A DNA stretch of 64,000 bases from JAYSYM01 sp964543475 (GCA_964543475.1 CAZIYJ010000006.1:1-64000), one strand, 5' to 3'. Counted from the first letter of the stretch, positions 52,886-61,947 are shown. Numbers and translations are program-made. Notes: generated from the letters alone by a model not told the origin.

Positions 52886-53506
52886 ATGTTCAGTTTCAAG
52901 TTTTCGGGGCTTATCTTTCTCGCTTCTCTCTTAAGTGCTCAATCGTCATTTGCTCTTTATTCTCCTCAGAAGGCTTTGAAGGATGCGATGTCTGAACCCT
53001 TGTCATATATGGGTAAATTCATTCCGGCTTCGAGTGAAAGTGGCCTTTATCCAGACTGTGTTTTTAAGAATTCAAAAGCGATCGTCATCAGTAGCTATTG
53101 CGTAAAGCAGAACGTTCCAGCTGGTAGACTTTTGATTCTTCCGGCCAATTCATCAAATGGTTACATCCGATTGTACGCGGAAATCGCGGGTGACAAAGAT
53201 ATCAGTCAGGCAAAACGTAATGAATATCTCTCGACAATGTTTTACTCGGCTGTGGTTCGACCGCAAAACACTCCTGAAATTGGTATGACGTTTGCGCAGA
53301 TTAAAAAATGGAACGAAGAAGAGACTGGTGATTACTCGAGCTACTGTGTGACTTCGAAGTCGCACCAGGCTTTGCCGAACAGCACTTTCTGCAAGAACGT
53401 GCCTGCTACATCGGTAGCCTGGTCGAAAGCGAGCGCAAAGTTCATTGATAAGTCAGATCCAAATTTTGTAGCGTTGCTACTTCAGATCAAGTCTCAGGTT
53501 CCTTGA
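52886..53506 (+). CDS. Secreted protein of unknown function
   Basis: A 206-residue exported protein with signal peptide MFSFKFSGLIFLASLLSAQS and onward to FA before LYSPQK. AAGGAGG 5 nt upstream fixes ATG 52886. The mature protein has six cysteines and no domain I recognise. It converges on the kynurenine monooxygenase gene, with a 13-bp overlap of 3' ends. Confidence 0.65.
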   Translation: MFSFKFSGLIFLASLLSAQSSFALYSPQKALKDAMSEPLSYMGKFIPASSESGLYPDCVFKNSKAIVISSYCVKQNVPAGRLLILPANSSNGYIRLYAEIAGDKDISQAKRNEYLSTMFYSAVVRPQNTPEIGMTFAQIKKWNEEETGDYSSYCVTSKSHQALPNSTFCKNVPATSVAWSKASAKFIDKSDPNFVALLLQIKSQVP

Positions 53507-54840
53507 TATCGTTCGACATTTAGGCTGTGCCGTTTAAGAAACGGCATCCAGCAAGAATCGATGAGTCGGTCAGCTTGAGCCCAATCGATTTCGTCGATTG
53601 AGGTTTTGCCTGAAAGTAGCTCGATAAACATTTCGTCTTGAAGGCGGCCAGCATCTTGCGCGAGTTTGTAGGGAACAAGCGTATAAGTGATGAGGCCGTA
53701 ACGAGACTTATATTGCGGGTGCCGCTGTTCAAGCTGCGCTTCAACTTTCTTCCTCAGTAAAAAATTTTGATCGCCGACTTTGTCGCGCATCTCAACCCAA
53801 TTCTCGAGTGCCATATCAGCGATCGCTTTTGCATTCTCTTTTCGAAGGAGTTCGTACTTCGAAAGAACAGTTTGCCAGAATTTAGCGTCGAGCTTGATGC
53901 CTCTTAAATTTTGGTCGATCAGTGTCATGAGTTCGGTGCAATCTTCAAAGCCTGAGTTCATGCCTTGGCCGAAGAACGGGACGATTGCATGAGCAGCATC
54001 GCCAATCAGAGCAATGTTGCCAACGACCCATTTGTCGCAACGAACAGTTCCAAGTGATCCTTGCGGATGATTTAAAAACTCTTCGATGTAGTTTGGCATT
54101 AGTCGAATTGAGTCTTTAAACTCGCGCTTAAAAAGAGTTTCGACAGCGTCTTTTGTTTTGAGCGTCTCAAAAGATTTTTTTGGCAGATAAAGAGTAACTG
54201 TGAAGCTTCCATCTTTGTTCGCCAGCGCCATCATCATGTGGTCGCCACGCGGCCAAATATGAAGAGCATCGGTCTTTAGCTGAGGTTGGCTTGCACCAGA
54301 GCCAGTGTCGCCACTCAACGGCAACGTCAGTTCTTTATAGTCAGCTTCAAGCCACTCAGTATGCTCGGTCAGTTGACCGAGGGTCGCGAGGTTCTTACGA
54401 ACTTTGCTGCCGGCTCCGTCTGCAGCAAAAACAACTTCGCTCTTTGAGAAGTCGAGTGAATCAATTTCTTGAGCGAAGTGAAATTTCACCTGAGAAGATT
54501 CGGCTTTATCAATGAGAAATCGGTTAAGCGAGTCGCGTGAAATAGAAAGATTGAATTCGTCGGCTTGTCCGTAGGGCTGATAAGTTGTATCGCCTGCCAC
54601 CGAGTGAATCATTCGACCATAAACGGGAACAGCGAGAGCGCGAACTTCAGAAGATAGGCCTGCTAATTCAAGAGCGCGAAGGCCACGAGAAGTAACAACT
54701 AAGTTGATTGAGCGTCCTGCAGATGCGGCAGCTTGCCGAGGGTCAGTACGTTTTTCAAAGACTTCAACTTCAAAACCTTTTTGCTTTAATAGCAAGGCTA
54801 AGAGTGAGCCGACTAAACCTGAGCCAACGATTGTAACCAT
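53494..54840 (-). CDS. kmo: Kynurenine 3-monooxygenase
   Basis: An FAD-dependent hydroxylase converting L-kynurenine to 3-hydroxykynurenine with NADPH and O2. The FAD-binding GxGxxG lies at the N terminus (IVGSGLVGSLLALLL), the ribityl-binding motif GDAAHAIVPFFGQGMN is near residue 290, and the substrate region AGRSINLVVTSRG is typical of KMO. Length 448 matches the family. It is last in the operon hydratase-kynU-kmo; its ATG overlaps the kynU stop by one base. Confidence 0.92.
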   Translation of the reverse strand: MVTIVGSGLVGSLLALLLKQKGFEVEVFEKRTDPRQAAASAGRSINLVVTSRGLRALELAGLSSEVRALAVPVYGRMIHSVAGDTTYQPYGQADEFNLSISRDSLNRFLIDKAESSQVKFHFAQEIDSLDFSKSEVVFAADGAGSKVRKNLATLGQLTEHTEWLEADYKELTLPLSGDTGSGASQPQLKTDALHIWPRGDHMMMALANKDGSFTVTLYLPKKSFETLKTKDAVETLFKREFKDSIRLMPNYIEEFLNHPQGSLGTVRCDKWVVGNIALIGDAAHAIVPFFGQGMNSGFEDCTELMTLIDQNLRGIKLDAKFWQTVLSKYELLRKENAKAIADMALENWVEMRDKVGDQNFLLRKKVEAQLEQRHPQYKSRYGLITYTLVPYKLAQDAGRLQDEMFIELLSGKTSIDEIDWAQADRLIDSCWMPFLKRHSLNVERYQGT

Positions 54841-56108
54841 TATTTTTGCGAAACTTCTTCGAGGATCTTCACTAGGCTGAAAATATCTTCGTAAGAGTTG
54901 TAAAGTGGAATAGGCGTTGCGCGAATAATATCGGGCTCTCTGAAGTCGACATGAACATTACGATCGCGTAAGGCTTTGATCCATTGCTTAGGATCGTCTT
55001 TGAAGCGAAGACAAAGCATTGAGCCGCGATCTTTTGGAGTGGTGATACTAATTCTTTCACCGAGCGAATTTTTTAATAAGCCTTCAAAAGTCGAAGTCAG
55101 CCGATCGCCTCGCTCTCGCAAAGCGCTGATTGTCGCTTGATCGAAAAGCTCCATCGAAGCTCTTAGGCTAGCAAGCTGCCAAATCGGTGGATTAGAAAGC
55201 TGCCAGGCTTCAGCCGATGGTAGCGGATCAAAGTCAGGTCCCATTTTAAAACGTGAAGTTTTGTTATGACCCCACCATCCCTCAAAGCGTGGCATATCTT
55301 TTCGATTGAAATGTCTCTCGTGAATAAAGGCACCGGCGATTCCGCCAGGTCCCGCATTCAAATATTTGTAACTGCACCAAACGGCAAAGTCGCAACCGTA
55401 ATCATGTAGGCGCAAATCTAAATTGCCCGCGCCGTGTGCTAGGTTGAATCCAACGAACGCACCGACTTTATGGGCTGCTTTAACGATTCTTTGAAAATCG
55501 AATTTTTGTCCCGAGAGATAGTTGCAGTTTCCGAGCATGACACAGGCAAGTGAGTCACCGAGCCCTGCGATTTGTCGCTCGATACTTTCAATTGTGACAG
55601 TCAATTCTCCCGCAGTTGGCTTAAGCTCAACAACATGATGGCGCGGATCAAAACCATGAAATCGCGCCTGTGAATCAACCGCATATTTGTCTGAGGGAAA
55701 TGTATTGTTCTCAATTAATATTTTTGAGCGTTTTGCGTCGGGGCGATAAAAGCTTACGAGCATCAGGTGAAGATTCACGGTGAGAGAGTTCATCGCGACG
55801 ACTTCAGATTCTTTTGCGCCTACGAGTCGCGCGAAACTAGCCGTGATATTTTCGTGATAGGGGAGCCATGGGTGCTTGCCCGCGAAATGGCCCTCAACGG
55901 CGTGTTGTCCCCAAGCATCTAACTCTTCATTGACGTACTGTTTTGCTTTTTTTGGCATTAAGCCAAGAGAGTGACCAGCGAAATACAAAGGCTTGTGGCC
56001 ATTGTGGTCTTGCGGAAAAACAAATTCGTCTCTGAACTTTGCGAGCGGATCTGCCTGATCGAGTTTGCGAGCATCATCGATTGTCGAGGGTAAAAGTGGC
56101 AGGCTCAT
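54840..56108 (-). CDS. kynU: Kynureninase
   Basis: A PLP enzyme hydrolysing 3-hydroxykynurenine to 3-hydroxyanthranilate and alanine. The PLP lysine lies in CSYKYLNAGPGG, with FNLAHGAGNLDL before it, and the family start YFAGHSLGLMPK is clear. Length 422 is typical of bacterial KynU. Its ATG overlaps the hydratase stop (ATGA), so the genes are translationally coupled. Confidence 0.93.
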   Translation of the reverse strand: MSLPLLPSTIDDARKLDQADPLAKFRDEFVFPQDHNGHKPLYFAGHSLGLMPKKAKQYVNEELDAWGQHAVEGHFAGKHPWLPYHENITASFARLVGAKESEVVAMNSLTVNLHLMLVSFYRPDAKRSKILIENNTFPSDKYAVDSQARFHGFDPRHHVVELKPTAGELTVTIESIERQIAGLGDSLACVMLGNCNYLSGQKFDFQRIVKAAHKVGAFVGFNLAHGAGNLDLRLHDYGCDFAVWCSYKYLNAGPGGIAGAFIHERHFNRKDMPRFEGWWGHNKTSRFKMGPDFDPLPSAEAWQLSNPPIWQLASLRASMELFDQATISALRERGDRLTSTFEGLLKNSLGERISITTPKDRGSMLCLRFKDDPKQWIKALRDRNVHVDFREPDIIRATPIPLYNSYEDIFSLVKILEEVSQK

Positions 56109-56902
56109 TTTCGAACCTCAACAGAAACGGGGCGCATGCCTTCAACCAATAGATCAACTTTCGTTCCGGGCGCCATCGCCACAGCAGGAGTCGCTGCTCC
56201 GGCTAGCACAATACTGCCGGCTTTTAATTTTTGGCCACGTTCTTTTAGCAGTTTGCAAAGTTGCACGACTGATTGAACTGGATCTCCAGAAATGTCTTTC
56301 GAATTTCCTTTTTCAACTTCTTCACCGTTAACTCTCATCGACATGCGAAGATCTGCAAGATCAAGATCGCGATATTCTTCGAGCCACGGACCTAATACGA
56401 ATTGCGATGATGATGAATTATCAGCGATGACATCTTCCATCGAAAAATACTTAAACTGTTCATAACGAGAATCGAGAATTTCAAGGCACGCACAAACAGC
56501 TCGGCAGCTTGCAAGTACTTGCTCGTCTGAAACGTCGCCTTCGAGGTCGGCTGCGATCCAAAAGGCGATTTCAGGCTCAATTTTTGGATGAATTTGACCA
56601 GTCAGAGAGTAGGTATCGTTGTTTTTGACATGCATCTTGTTGGTCAAAAAACCGTAGAGCGGAGAGTCGAGATTCATTTGTTGGCGCTTTGCCTCTGAAG
56701 TAAGGCCCATCTTCCAACCAATTTGAATTTCGCCAGCTTCTTTTCGAGTTTCGAGTTGAATCTCTTGCATGAAATAGGCTTCGGCTCGAGAGAGCGCTAA
56801 ACCCTTTTCTTTGAGCTGATTGCTAAGCTGGGGGATAGGCTTTGCGTCGATCCGAGCTTGGTTCAACACGCTTGCCCATAAATCAAGCTGGCTACGTTCC
56901 AA
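56105..56902 (-). CDS. 2-oxopent-4-enoate hydratase / 4-oxalocrotonate decarboxylase family
   Basis: A 265-residue member of the MhpD/DmpE/DmpH fold acting late in meta-cleavage pathways. Features include IGWKMGLTS, the metal-site run KIEPEIAFW, SRYEQFKY and the C-terminal VLAGAATPAV. In kynurenine catabolism, 4-oxalocrotonate is decarboxylated and the product hydrated; since only one such gene is present, either step or both may be its job. The TTG at 56902 gives family length and has AAAGGG upstream; the frame extends to 56992 but would overlap the divergent gene. Confidence 0.82.
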   Translation of the reverse strand: MERSQLDLWASVLNQARIDAKPIPQLSNQLKEKGLALSRAEAYFMQEIQLETRKEAGEIQIGWKMGLTSEAKRQQMNLDSPLYGFLTNKMHVKNNDTYSLTGQIHPKIEPEIAFWIAADLEGDVSDEQVLASCRAVCACLEILDSRYEQFKYFSMEDVIADNSSSSQFVLGPWLEEYRDLDLADLRMSMRVNGEEVEKGNSKDISGDPVQSVVQLCKLLKERGQKLKAGSIVLAGAATPAVAMAPGTKVDLLVEGMRPVSVEVRK

Positions 56903-56965
56903 CTGCCGGCCCTTTCTCTTGATAAATTCAGCTTTAAAACGTAACTCTGGTTGAGGAGAGAAGCA

Positions 56966-58414
56966 ATGGCTGAGACCGTCTCGAACATACAAAACTATAT
57001 CGGCGGGGAGTTAGTTCCGCCATCGGGTGGTCGTTACCTCGATAATTTTGAGCCTGCGGTCGGTCGCCCTTACTCAAAAGTGCCTGATTCTGATTCGAGT
57101 GACGTTGATCGTGCAGTTTTGGCGGCTCAAAAGGCCTTTCACTCCTGGAGTACAACTTCTGCTAAAGACCGAGCTCGTGCAATTTTGAAACTTGCGTCTT
57201 TAGTTGAGCGAGAACTTGAACCTTTGTCGGTGGCAGAAGCTCGCGACACAGGTAAACCGATTTCGTTGGCTAGGTCTTTAGACATTCCGCGAAGCGTTTC
57301 GAATTTAAAATTCTTTGCTGGTGCGGTTTTGAAATTTCACGGCGAAATTCTTGCAACTGAAGATCGTGCGAAAAATTTTATTGAGTATTCTCCGCTAGGT
57401 GTTGTTGGTTGCATCTCACCATGGAATCTTCCGCTTTATCTTTTCACTTGGAAAATTGCTCCAGCGCTGGCTGCGGGTAATTGCGTGGTGGCGAAACCGT
57501 CTGAGATCACGCCGATGACTGCGTTTATGCTGTCAAAGCTTTGTATTGAGGCGGGACTCCCGAGCGGAGTTCTAAATATCGTTCATGGTACAGGGCCGGG
57601 AGTCGGCGAAGCCATAGTTTCCCATCCTTTAGTAAAAGCTATCTCATTCACCGGAAGCACTGCAGTTGGAAGAAGAATTGCGCAGCAGGCTGCGCCGAGC
57701 TTCAAGAAAGTTTCGCTTGAGATGGGTGGCAAGAATGCCAACATTATTTTTGCTGATGCAGATTTTGAAAATGCAGTTTCGACAACTGTTCGATCAAGTT
57801 TTGCGAATCAAGGACAGATATGTCTTTGTGGATCTCGAATCTTTGTTGAGCGGTCAATTTACTCGCGATTTCGTGATGAATTAGTTTTGCGGGCACGCGC
57901 TTTGAAGATCGGCGATCCTCTTTTGGATTCGACCGAGCAAGGTTCATTAGTGTCGCGTCTGCACTGGGAGAAAGTTCGCAAAGCTGTTTCAGAGGCACGT
58001 GCAGCGGGTGGCAAAATTCTTTGCGGTGGTGAAGTCCCCACTGGTTTTGGCGACGGATACTTTTTCGAGCCGACATTGATCGAAGGGCTTGATCATTTGT
58101 GTGCGACAAACCAAGAAGAAATTTTTGGTCCGGTTGCGACCTTGATTCCGTTTGATAATGAAAATGAAGTAATTGAGATGGCAAATTCGACTCGCTATGG
58201 TTTGTCGGCAAGTGTCTGGACAAGCGACCTTGATCGTGGCCAACGAGTGGCTCGCGCATTAGATGCGGGAATAGTTTGGATAAATACTTGGATGCTACGA
58301 GATCTTCGTACGCCATTTGGCGGAGTAAAGGAAAGTGGAGTTGGACGTGAGGGTGGGATACACGCTCTTCAGTTTTTCTCGGAAGTTAAAAATATTTGTG
58401 TGGGGTTAAAATGA
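56966..58414 (+). CDS. 2-aminomuconate 6-semialdehyde dehydrogenase (ALDH family)
   Basis: An NAD-dependent aldehyde dehydrogenase of 482 residues. The Rossmann motif FTGSTAVGR, the catalytic Glu in EMGGKN and the Cys in NQGQICLCGSR are intact. It resembles hydroxymuconic/aminomuconic semialdehyde dehydrogenases and leads the operon with the deaminase, dioxygenase and ACMS decarboxylase, which fixes its role as oxidising 2-aminomuconate semialdehyde. GAGGAGAG just upstream supports ATG 56966. It is divergent from the hydratase gene 63 bp away. Confidence 0.9.
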   Translation: MAETVSNIQNYIGGELVPPSGGRYLDNFEPAVGRPYSKVPDSDSSDVDRAVLAAQKAFHSWSTTSAKDRARAILKLASLVERELEPLSVAEARDTGKPISLARSLDIPRSVSNLKFFAGAVLKFHGEILATEDRAKNFIEYSPLGVVGCISPWNLPLYLFTWKIAPALAAGNCVVAKPSEITPMTAFMLSKLCIEAGLPSGVLNIVHGTGPGVGEAIVSHPLVKAISFTGSTAVGRRIAQQAAPSFKKVSLEMGGKNANIIFADADFENAVSTTVRSSFANQGQICLCGSRIFVERSIYSRFRDELVLRARALKIGDPLLDSTEQGSLVSRLHWEKVRKAVSEARAAGGKILCGGEVPTGFGDGYFFEPTLIEGLDHLCATNQEEIFGPVATLIPFDNENEVIEMANSTRYGLSASVWTSDLDRGQRVARALDAGIVWINTWMLRDLRTPFGGVKESGVGREGGIHALQFFSEVKNICVGLK

Positions 58415-58854
58415 GTGACGTGACTAAATCGACAATCAACAGTCAGCAAGCTCCAGAGCCAGTTGGTCATTATCCGCACGCAAGACAAGTTGGAAACTTG
58501 GTTTTTCTCTCTGGAGTTGGGCCACGAGAGCGAGGCACTAAAAAAATTCCGGGCGTTGAGTTAAACGCTGATGGTACGATTGCTTCTTACGATATCGAAA
58601 CTCAGTGCCATAGTGTTTTTAAAAACGTTCGTGCAATTTTAGAAGACGCTGGTTGTACGTGGACTGATTTGGTTGACGTGACAGTGTACCTAACGAACAT
58701 GAAAGCAGATTTTCCGATTTATAATAAGTTGTGGGCTGAATATTTCAAAGTAGATCCGCCTTGTCGCACAACCCTTGAAATCAATGCTCTTCCAACTCCC
58801 ATTGCTATCGAACTTAAGTGCGTTGCTGTTAAACAGTCGCCGAAGAAAGGTTAA
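58411..58854 (+). CDS. RidA-family 2-aminomuconate deaminase
   Basis: A 147-residue trimeric YjgF/RidA-fold protein. GHYPHARQVGNLVFLSGVGPR opens the domain and TLEINALPTPIAIELKCVAV closes it, with the active-site Arg in PPCRTTLEI. In nitrobenzoate and aminophenol pathways a RidA relative (AmnD) deaminates 2-aminomuconate to 4-oxalocrotonate. Position between the semialdehyde dehydrogenase (ATGA overlap) and the dioxygenase supports this over general enamine deamination. Confidence 0.85.
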   Translation: MSDVTKSTINSQQAPEPVGHYPHARQVGNLVFLSGVGPRERGTKKIPGVELNADGTIASYDIETQCHSVFKNVRAILEDAGCTWTDLVDVTVYLTNMKADFPIYNKLWAEYFKVDPPCRTTLEINALPTPIAIELKCVAVKQSPKKG

Positions 58855-58857
58855 GCA

Positions 58858-59379
58858 GTGAGTTCATTTGCTCCACTTAATTTTAAAAAATGGATCGATG
58901 AGAATCGCCACCTTCTAAAGCCCCCGGTCGGCAACAAGGTCGTCTGGAAAGATCGCGAGTTTATCGTGATGGCAGTCGGTGGTCCCAATGCCCGAACCGA
59001 TTTTCATGTGAATCAAAGCGAAGAATTCTTTTATCAGCTTGAGGGTTCGATGACACTGAAGCTTCGAACGCCCGAAGGCCACATCGAGGATATGAGAATC
59101 ACTGCCGGAGATATTTTTCTTCTCCCGCCCAATACTCCTCACTCACCTCAGCGAGAGGCGGGAAGTGTTGGTTTAGTGATTGAGCGCCGTCGACGCGCGG
59201 GCGAAATCGATGGTCTTCAGTGGTACTGTGAAAAATGTGAAACAAAACTTTACGAAGAGTACTTTACTCTTACCAATATCGAAACTCAGTTCCCAGCAGT
59301 CTTTGAGCGCTACTACAATGGCGAAAGTGTGAAATGTCAGAACTGTAACCATGTCAACGGCAGGACCTGGGAGAAGTAG
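58858..59379 (+). CDS. nbaC: 3-hydroxyanthranilate 3,4-dioxygenase
   Basis: A cupin Fe(II) dioxygenase opening 3-hydroxyanthranilate to 2-amino-3-carboxymuconate semialdehyde. The catalytic iron ligands are His50, Glu56 and His95 (FHVNQSEEFF, NTPHSPQR), and Arg46 is placed to bind substrate. The bacterial rubredoxin-like second iron site is present: CEKC (124-127) and CQNC (160-163). 173 residues, as in the Cupriavidus enzyme. GTG start 58858, 3 nt after the deaminase. Confidence 0.94.
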   Translation: MSSFAPLNFKKWIDENRHLLKPPVGNKVVWKDREFIVMAVGGPNARTDFHVNQSEEFFYQLEGSMTLKLRTPEGHIEDMRITAGDIFLLPPNTPHSPQREAGSVGLVIERRRRAGEIDGLQWYCEKCETKLYEEYFTLTNIETQFPAVFERYYNGESVKCQNCNHVNGRTWEK

Positions 59380-59383
59380 ACTC

Positions 59384-60397
59384 ATGCTGAAAATTGATAT
59401 TCATACACATATTTTGCCACCCGATGTTCCGAAGTTTAAAGAAATGTTTGGATACGGCGGATTTATTCAACTTCGCGATTGTCCAGGTTGTTCGGCAAAA
59501 GACATGGTTGACGATTCGGGTAAGTTCTTTCGTCGAGTTGAGGAAAATGCATTCAATGCTGACGCTCGTCTAAAAGAGTGCGCGCAACACGGAGTAAGTG
59601 TTCAAGTGCTGTCGACTGTGCCGGTGATGTTTTCTTACTGGGCAAAGCCGCAAGATGGTTTAAAAGTTTCTCAATTGTTGAATGATCACATTTCGCAAGT
59701 TGTGCGTGCGAATCCGAAAAAATTTGTTGGCCTTGGGACTCTACCAATGCAGGCACCAGAGCTTGCAGTCGTTGAGGCCGAGCGATGTATCAAGGAGCTT
59801 GGGCTCCGGGGTTTTCAAATTGGGTCTCATGTTAATGAAATGAATTTATCTGATCCAAAGTTATTTCCGGTTTATGCAGCGATTGAACGATTAGGTGGCG
59901 CATTGTTTGTTCACCCATGGGATATGATGGGCCAAGAGAAAATGCAGAAGTATTGGCTTCCTTGGTTAGTAGGCATGCCAGCAGAGACGTCTCTTGCGAT
60001 TTGCTCGATGATTTTTGGCGGAGTGTTTGCGAAGTTTCCAAAGTTACGAGTTGCATTTGCTCACGGTGGGGGCGCTTACCCAATGACGATGGATCGGATT
60101 CAACATGGTTTTGAAGTTCGACCAGATCTTTGCGCTGTCGATAATAATGTTGCGCCAAAAGATTATTCGGGTCATTTCTGGGTCGATAGTCTTGTTCACG
60201 GAGCTGAATCGCTAAAGTTTTTGCGCGATCGATTTGGCGCTAAAAGAATTTGTTTAGGTACGGACTATCCGTTTCCTCTCGGAGAGCTTTCTCCAGGTAA
60301 ATTGATTTCTGAGAGCGGATTTAGCATTGAAGAGCAAAAATTGATGAACTCAGGAGCCGCTCTTGAATGGCTCGGCCTAAACGCATCTGATTTCTAG
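59384..60397 (+). CDS. nbaD: 2-Amino-3-carboxymuconate-6-semialdehyde decarboxylase
   Basis: A zinc amidohydrolase-fold decarboxylase (ACMSD) of 337 residues that diverts ACMS from quinolinate formation into catabolism. The N-terminal metal motif is DIHTHILP, further ligands are likely in FVHPWDMMG and AFAHGGGAYP, and the metal Asp in CLGTDYPFPLG. ATG 59384 lies 5 nt after the dioxygenase stop. Its presence argues for a degradative route rather than NAD biosynthesis. Confidence 0.92.
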   Translation: MLKIDIHTHILPPDVPKFKEMFGYGGFIQLRDCPGCSAKDMVDDSGKFFRRVEENAFNADARLKECAQHGVSVQVLSTVPVMFSYWAKPQDGLKVSQLLNDHISQVVRANPKKFVGLGTLPMQAPELAVVEAERCIKELGLRGFQIGSHVNEMNLSDPKLFPVYAAIERLGGALFVHPWDMMGQEKMQKYWLPWLVGMPAETSLAICSMIFGGVFAKFPKLRVAFAHGGGAYPMTMDRIQHGFEVRPDLCAVDNNVAPKDYSGHFWVDSLVHGAESLKFLRDRFGAKRICLGTDYPFPLGELSPGKLISESGFSIEEQKLMNSGAALEWLGLNASDF

Positions 60398-60406
60398 GGG
60401 GTAGAA

Positions 60407-61147
60407 GTGGATTTACAGCTTAAAGGTAAACGTGCACTCGTGATGGGGTCGTCTCAAGGTTTGGGCCGCGCTGTTGCCGAAAGTTTAATTGCAGAAGGTG
60501 TCGACGTTATCTTGTGCTCTCGAGACGCAGAAAAGCTTAAAACAGTTGCTCGTGAAATCGGAGCAAAAGATTCGTTTGCTTGCGATCTTTCAAAAGCTGG
60601 TGCTGGGCGCGATGTAATTAAAAAAGCGATGGTTGCTCTGGGTGGTGGAATCGACATTCTTGTGACAAACACTGGTGGCCCAAAGAAGGCAGCTTTTGCG
60701 CAAGTTTCAACTGAGCAGTGGCATGAAGATTTTCAAAGCCTGTGGATGAGTTTCGTTGAATCAGTTAACGAGGCGTTACCGTCGATGCAAAAACAAAAGT
60801 ACGGGCGCATTCTTTTAATTACGTCGATGGCAGCAAAAGAGCCTCTAGCGGGCCTTACAACTTCGAACGGATTCAGAGCAGGCTTACCAGGTCTGGCGAA
60901 ATCAATCGCAAACGAAGTTGCAAAAGATGGTGTCACTCTGAATTTACTTTTACCGGGTTACACCGCAACTGACCGTTTGAAAGAACTGAACTTGAGTGAC
61001 GACTGGATGAAACAAAATATTCCCGCCGGTCGTTTAGGCGATCCACGCGAACTCGCAGACCTCGCATGTTTCTTAGCATCACCGCGAGCCGCCTACATCA
61101 CTGGACAAAGCATCGCCATCGATGGCGGCGCCCTAAGAAGCCACTAA
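60407..61147 (+). CDS. SDR-family protein of the kynurenine operon
   Basis: A Rossmann-fold short-chain dehydrogenase/reductase of 246 residues (cofactor motif MGSSQGLGRAVAES; NTGGP; C-terminal GQSIAIDGG). The usual catalytic YxxxK is not seen; the aligned region reads SNGFR in LTTSNGFRAGLPGLAKS, as in an SDR subfamily lacking the classic tyrosine. GTG 60407 is the start. It is last in the operon, 9 nt after ACMSD. Its step in kynurenine degradation is unknown. Confidence 0.8.
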   Translation: MDLQLKGKRALVMGSSQGLGRAVAESLIAEGVDVILCSRDAEKLKTVAREIGAKDSFACDLSKAGAGRDVIKKAMVALGGGIDILVTNTGGPKKAAFAQVSTEQWHEDFQSLWMSFVESVNEALPSMQKQKYGRILLITSMAAKEPLAGLTTSNGFRAGLPGLAKSIANEVAKDGVTLNLLLPGYTATDRLKELNLSDDWMKQNIPAGRLGDPRELADLACFLASPRAAYITGQSIAIDGGALRSH

Positions 61148-61149
61148 AA

Positions 61150-61174
61150 GGTACCCGGTTCCCTTTGCAGAAGC
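61150..61174. repeat. REP-like repeat left of the RAYT gene
   Basis: A 25-base element starting GGTACCCGGTTCCC and ending GCAGAAGC, the exact reverse complement of 61898-61922. It lies just after the SDR stop. Confidence 0.88.
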
Positions 61175-61202
61175 ATTGCGTAAATTTATCTGTGTATCGT
61201 TC

Positions 61203-61844
61203 TTAGAGCAGTTGAACCTCTAGTGCACTCGGTTGTCCGGTCACCCGACTCGTTTTCAATTCGAATTTCGGCCTTTTGAGCGCAAGGCGCATTTCTCTTT
61301 CGTGATCTAGCGAGGGTCTCCGGTTGAGCCAGGTAAGCGTCGAGGAATCTAGAGTTGGATTTAGGAGTAGCTGGTCTGCGATTGGAATAATTAACTTTTG
61401 CGAACCCAAAAGGCCCGACAGTGTTGAGTAGGGATAATCTTCAGCTCTTTGGCAAATTCCTGCCCGCAGCGGATTCTGGAATAAGTACTTATAAGTATTT
61501 AAGTAGTGGTGGTAAGTCGTGATCCAAGTCTTGTGATTACGGCAACCATAAGTTTGGTTTATCCTACCAGTTAAGCGCGAAATTTCCTTACTAGTTTCTC
61601 TCATGAAGTAAAGGAGCGCTTCGCTTAGATTTCCGTTTGGCGCTGTTAGCAGCAGGTGAAAGTGGTTCGACATTAAAACGAACCCATGAATATCAATCTT
61701 GAAGCCGTGATGGAGAAGGTAGAGGTGATCTTCCATCACCTTCCATACCACTTCGAGGGGAAGCGTAAACCACTCCTTATTTATGCAACGAGCTGTAATG
61801 TGATAAGGGTCTCCGGCAACAATTGGGATTCGTTTTCTTGGCAT
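61203..61844 (-). mobile_element. REP-associated tyrosine transposase (RAYT)
   Basis: A 213-residue Y1/HUH single-strand transposase of the TnpA_REP type. MPRKRIPIVAGDPYHIT opens the domain, the HUH motif is HFH in SNHFHLLLTAP (about residue 62), and a candidate nucleophilic Tyr is in LLYFMRETSKEISR. NPLRAGICQRAEDYPYS is typical of the C-terminal region. It is flanked by inverted REP-like repeats, as RAYTs usually are. Such proteins are thought to move REP sequences rather than themselves. Confidence 0.9.
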
Positions 61845-61897
61845 GAGAAACAGTTATGCAAAAAGTAATGCTAGCTTAGCTCGCTTCCTGGCGCACC

Positions 61898-61941
61898 GCT
61901 TCTGCAAAGGGAACCGGGTACCGAAAAGGGAACCGGGTACC
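61898..61941. repeat. REP-like repeats right of the RAYT gene, tandem copy
   Basis: Bases 61898-61922 are an exact inverted copy of the left repeat, followed by a second partial copy at 61925-61941 (AAAGGGAACCGGGTACC). The element ends 6 nt before the GIDE-domain gene stop. Confidence 0.88.
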
Positions 61942-61947
61942 GGATGA

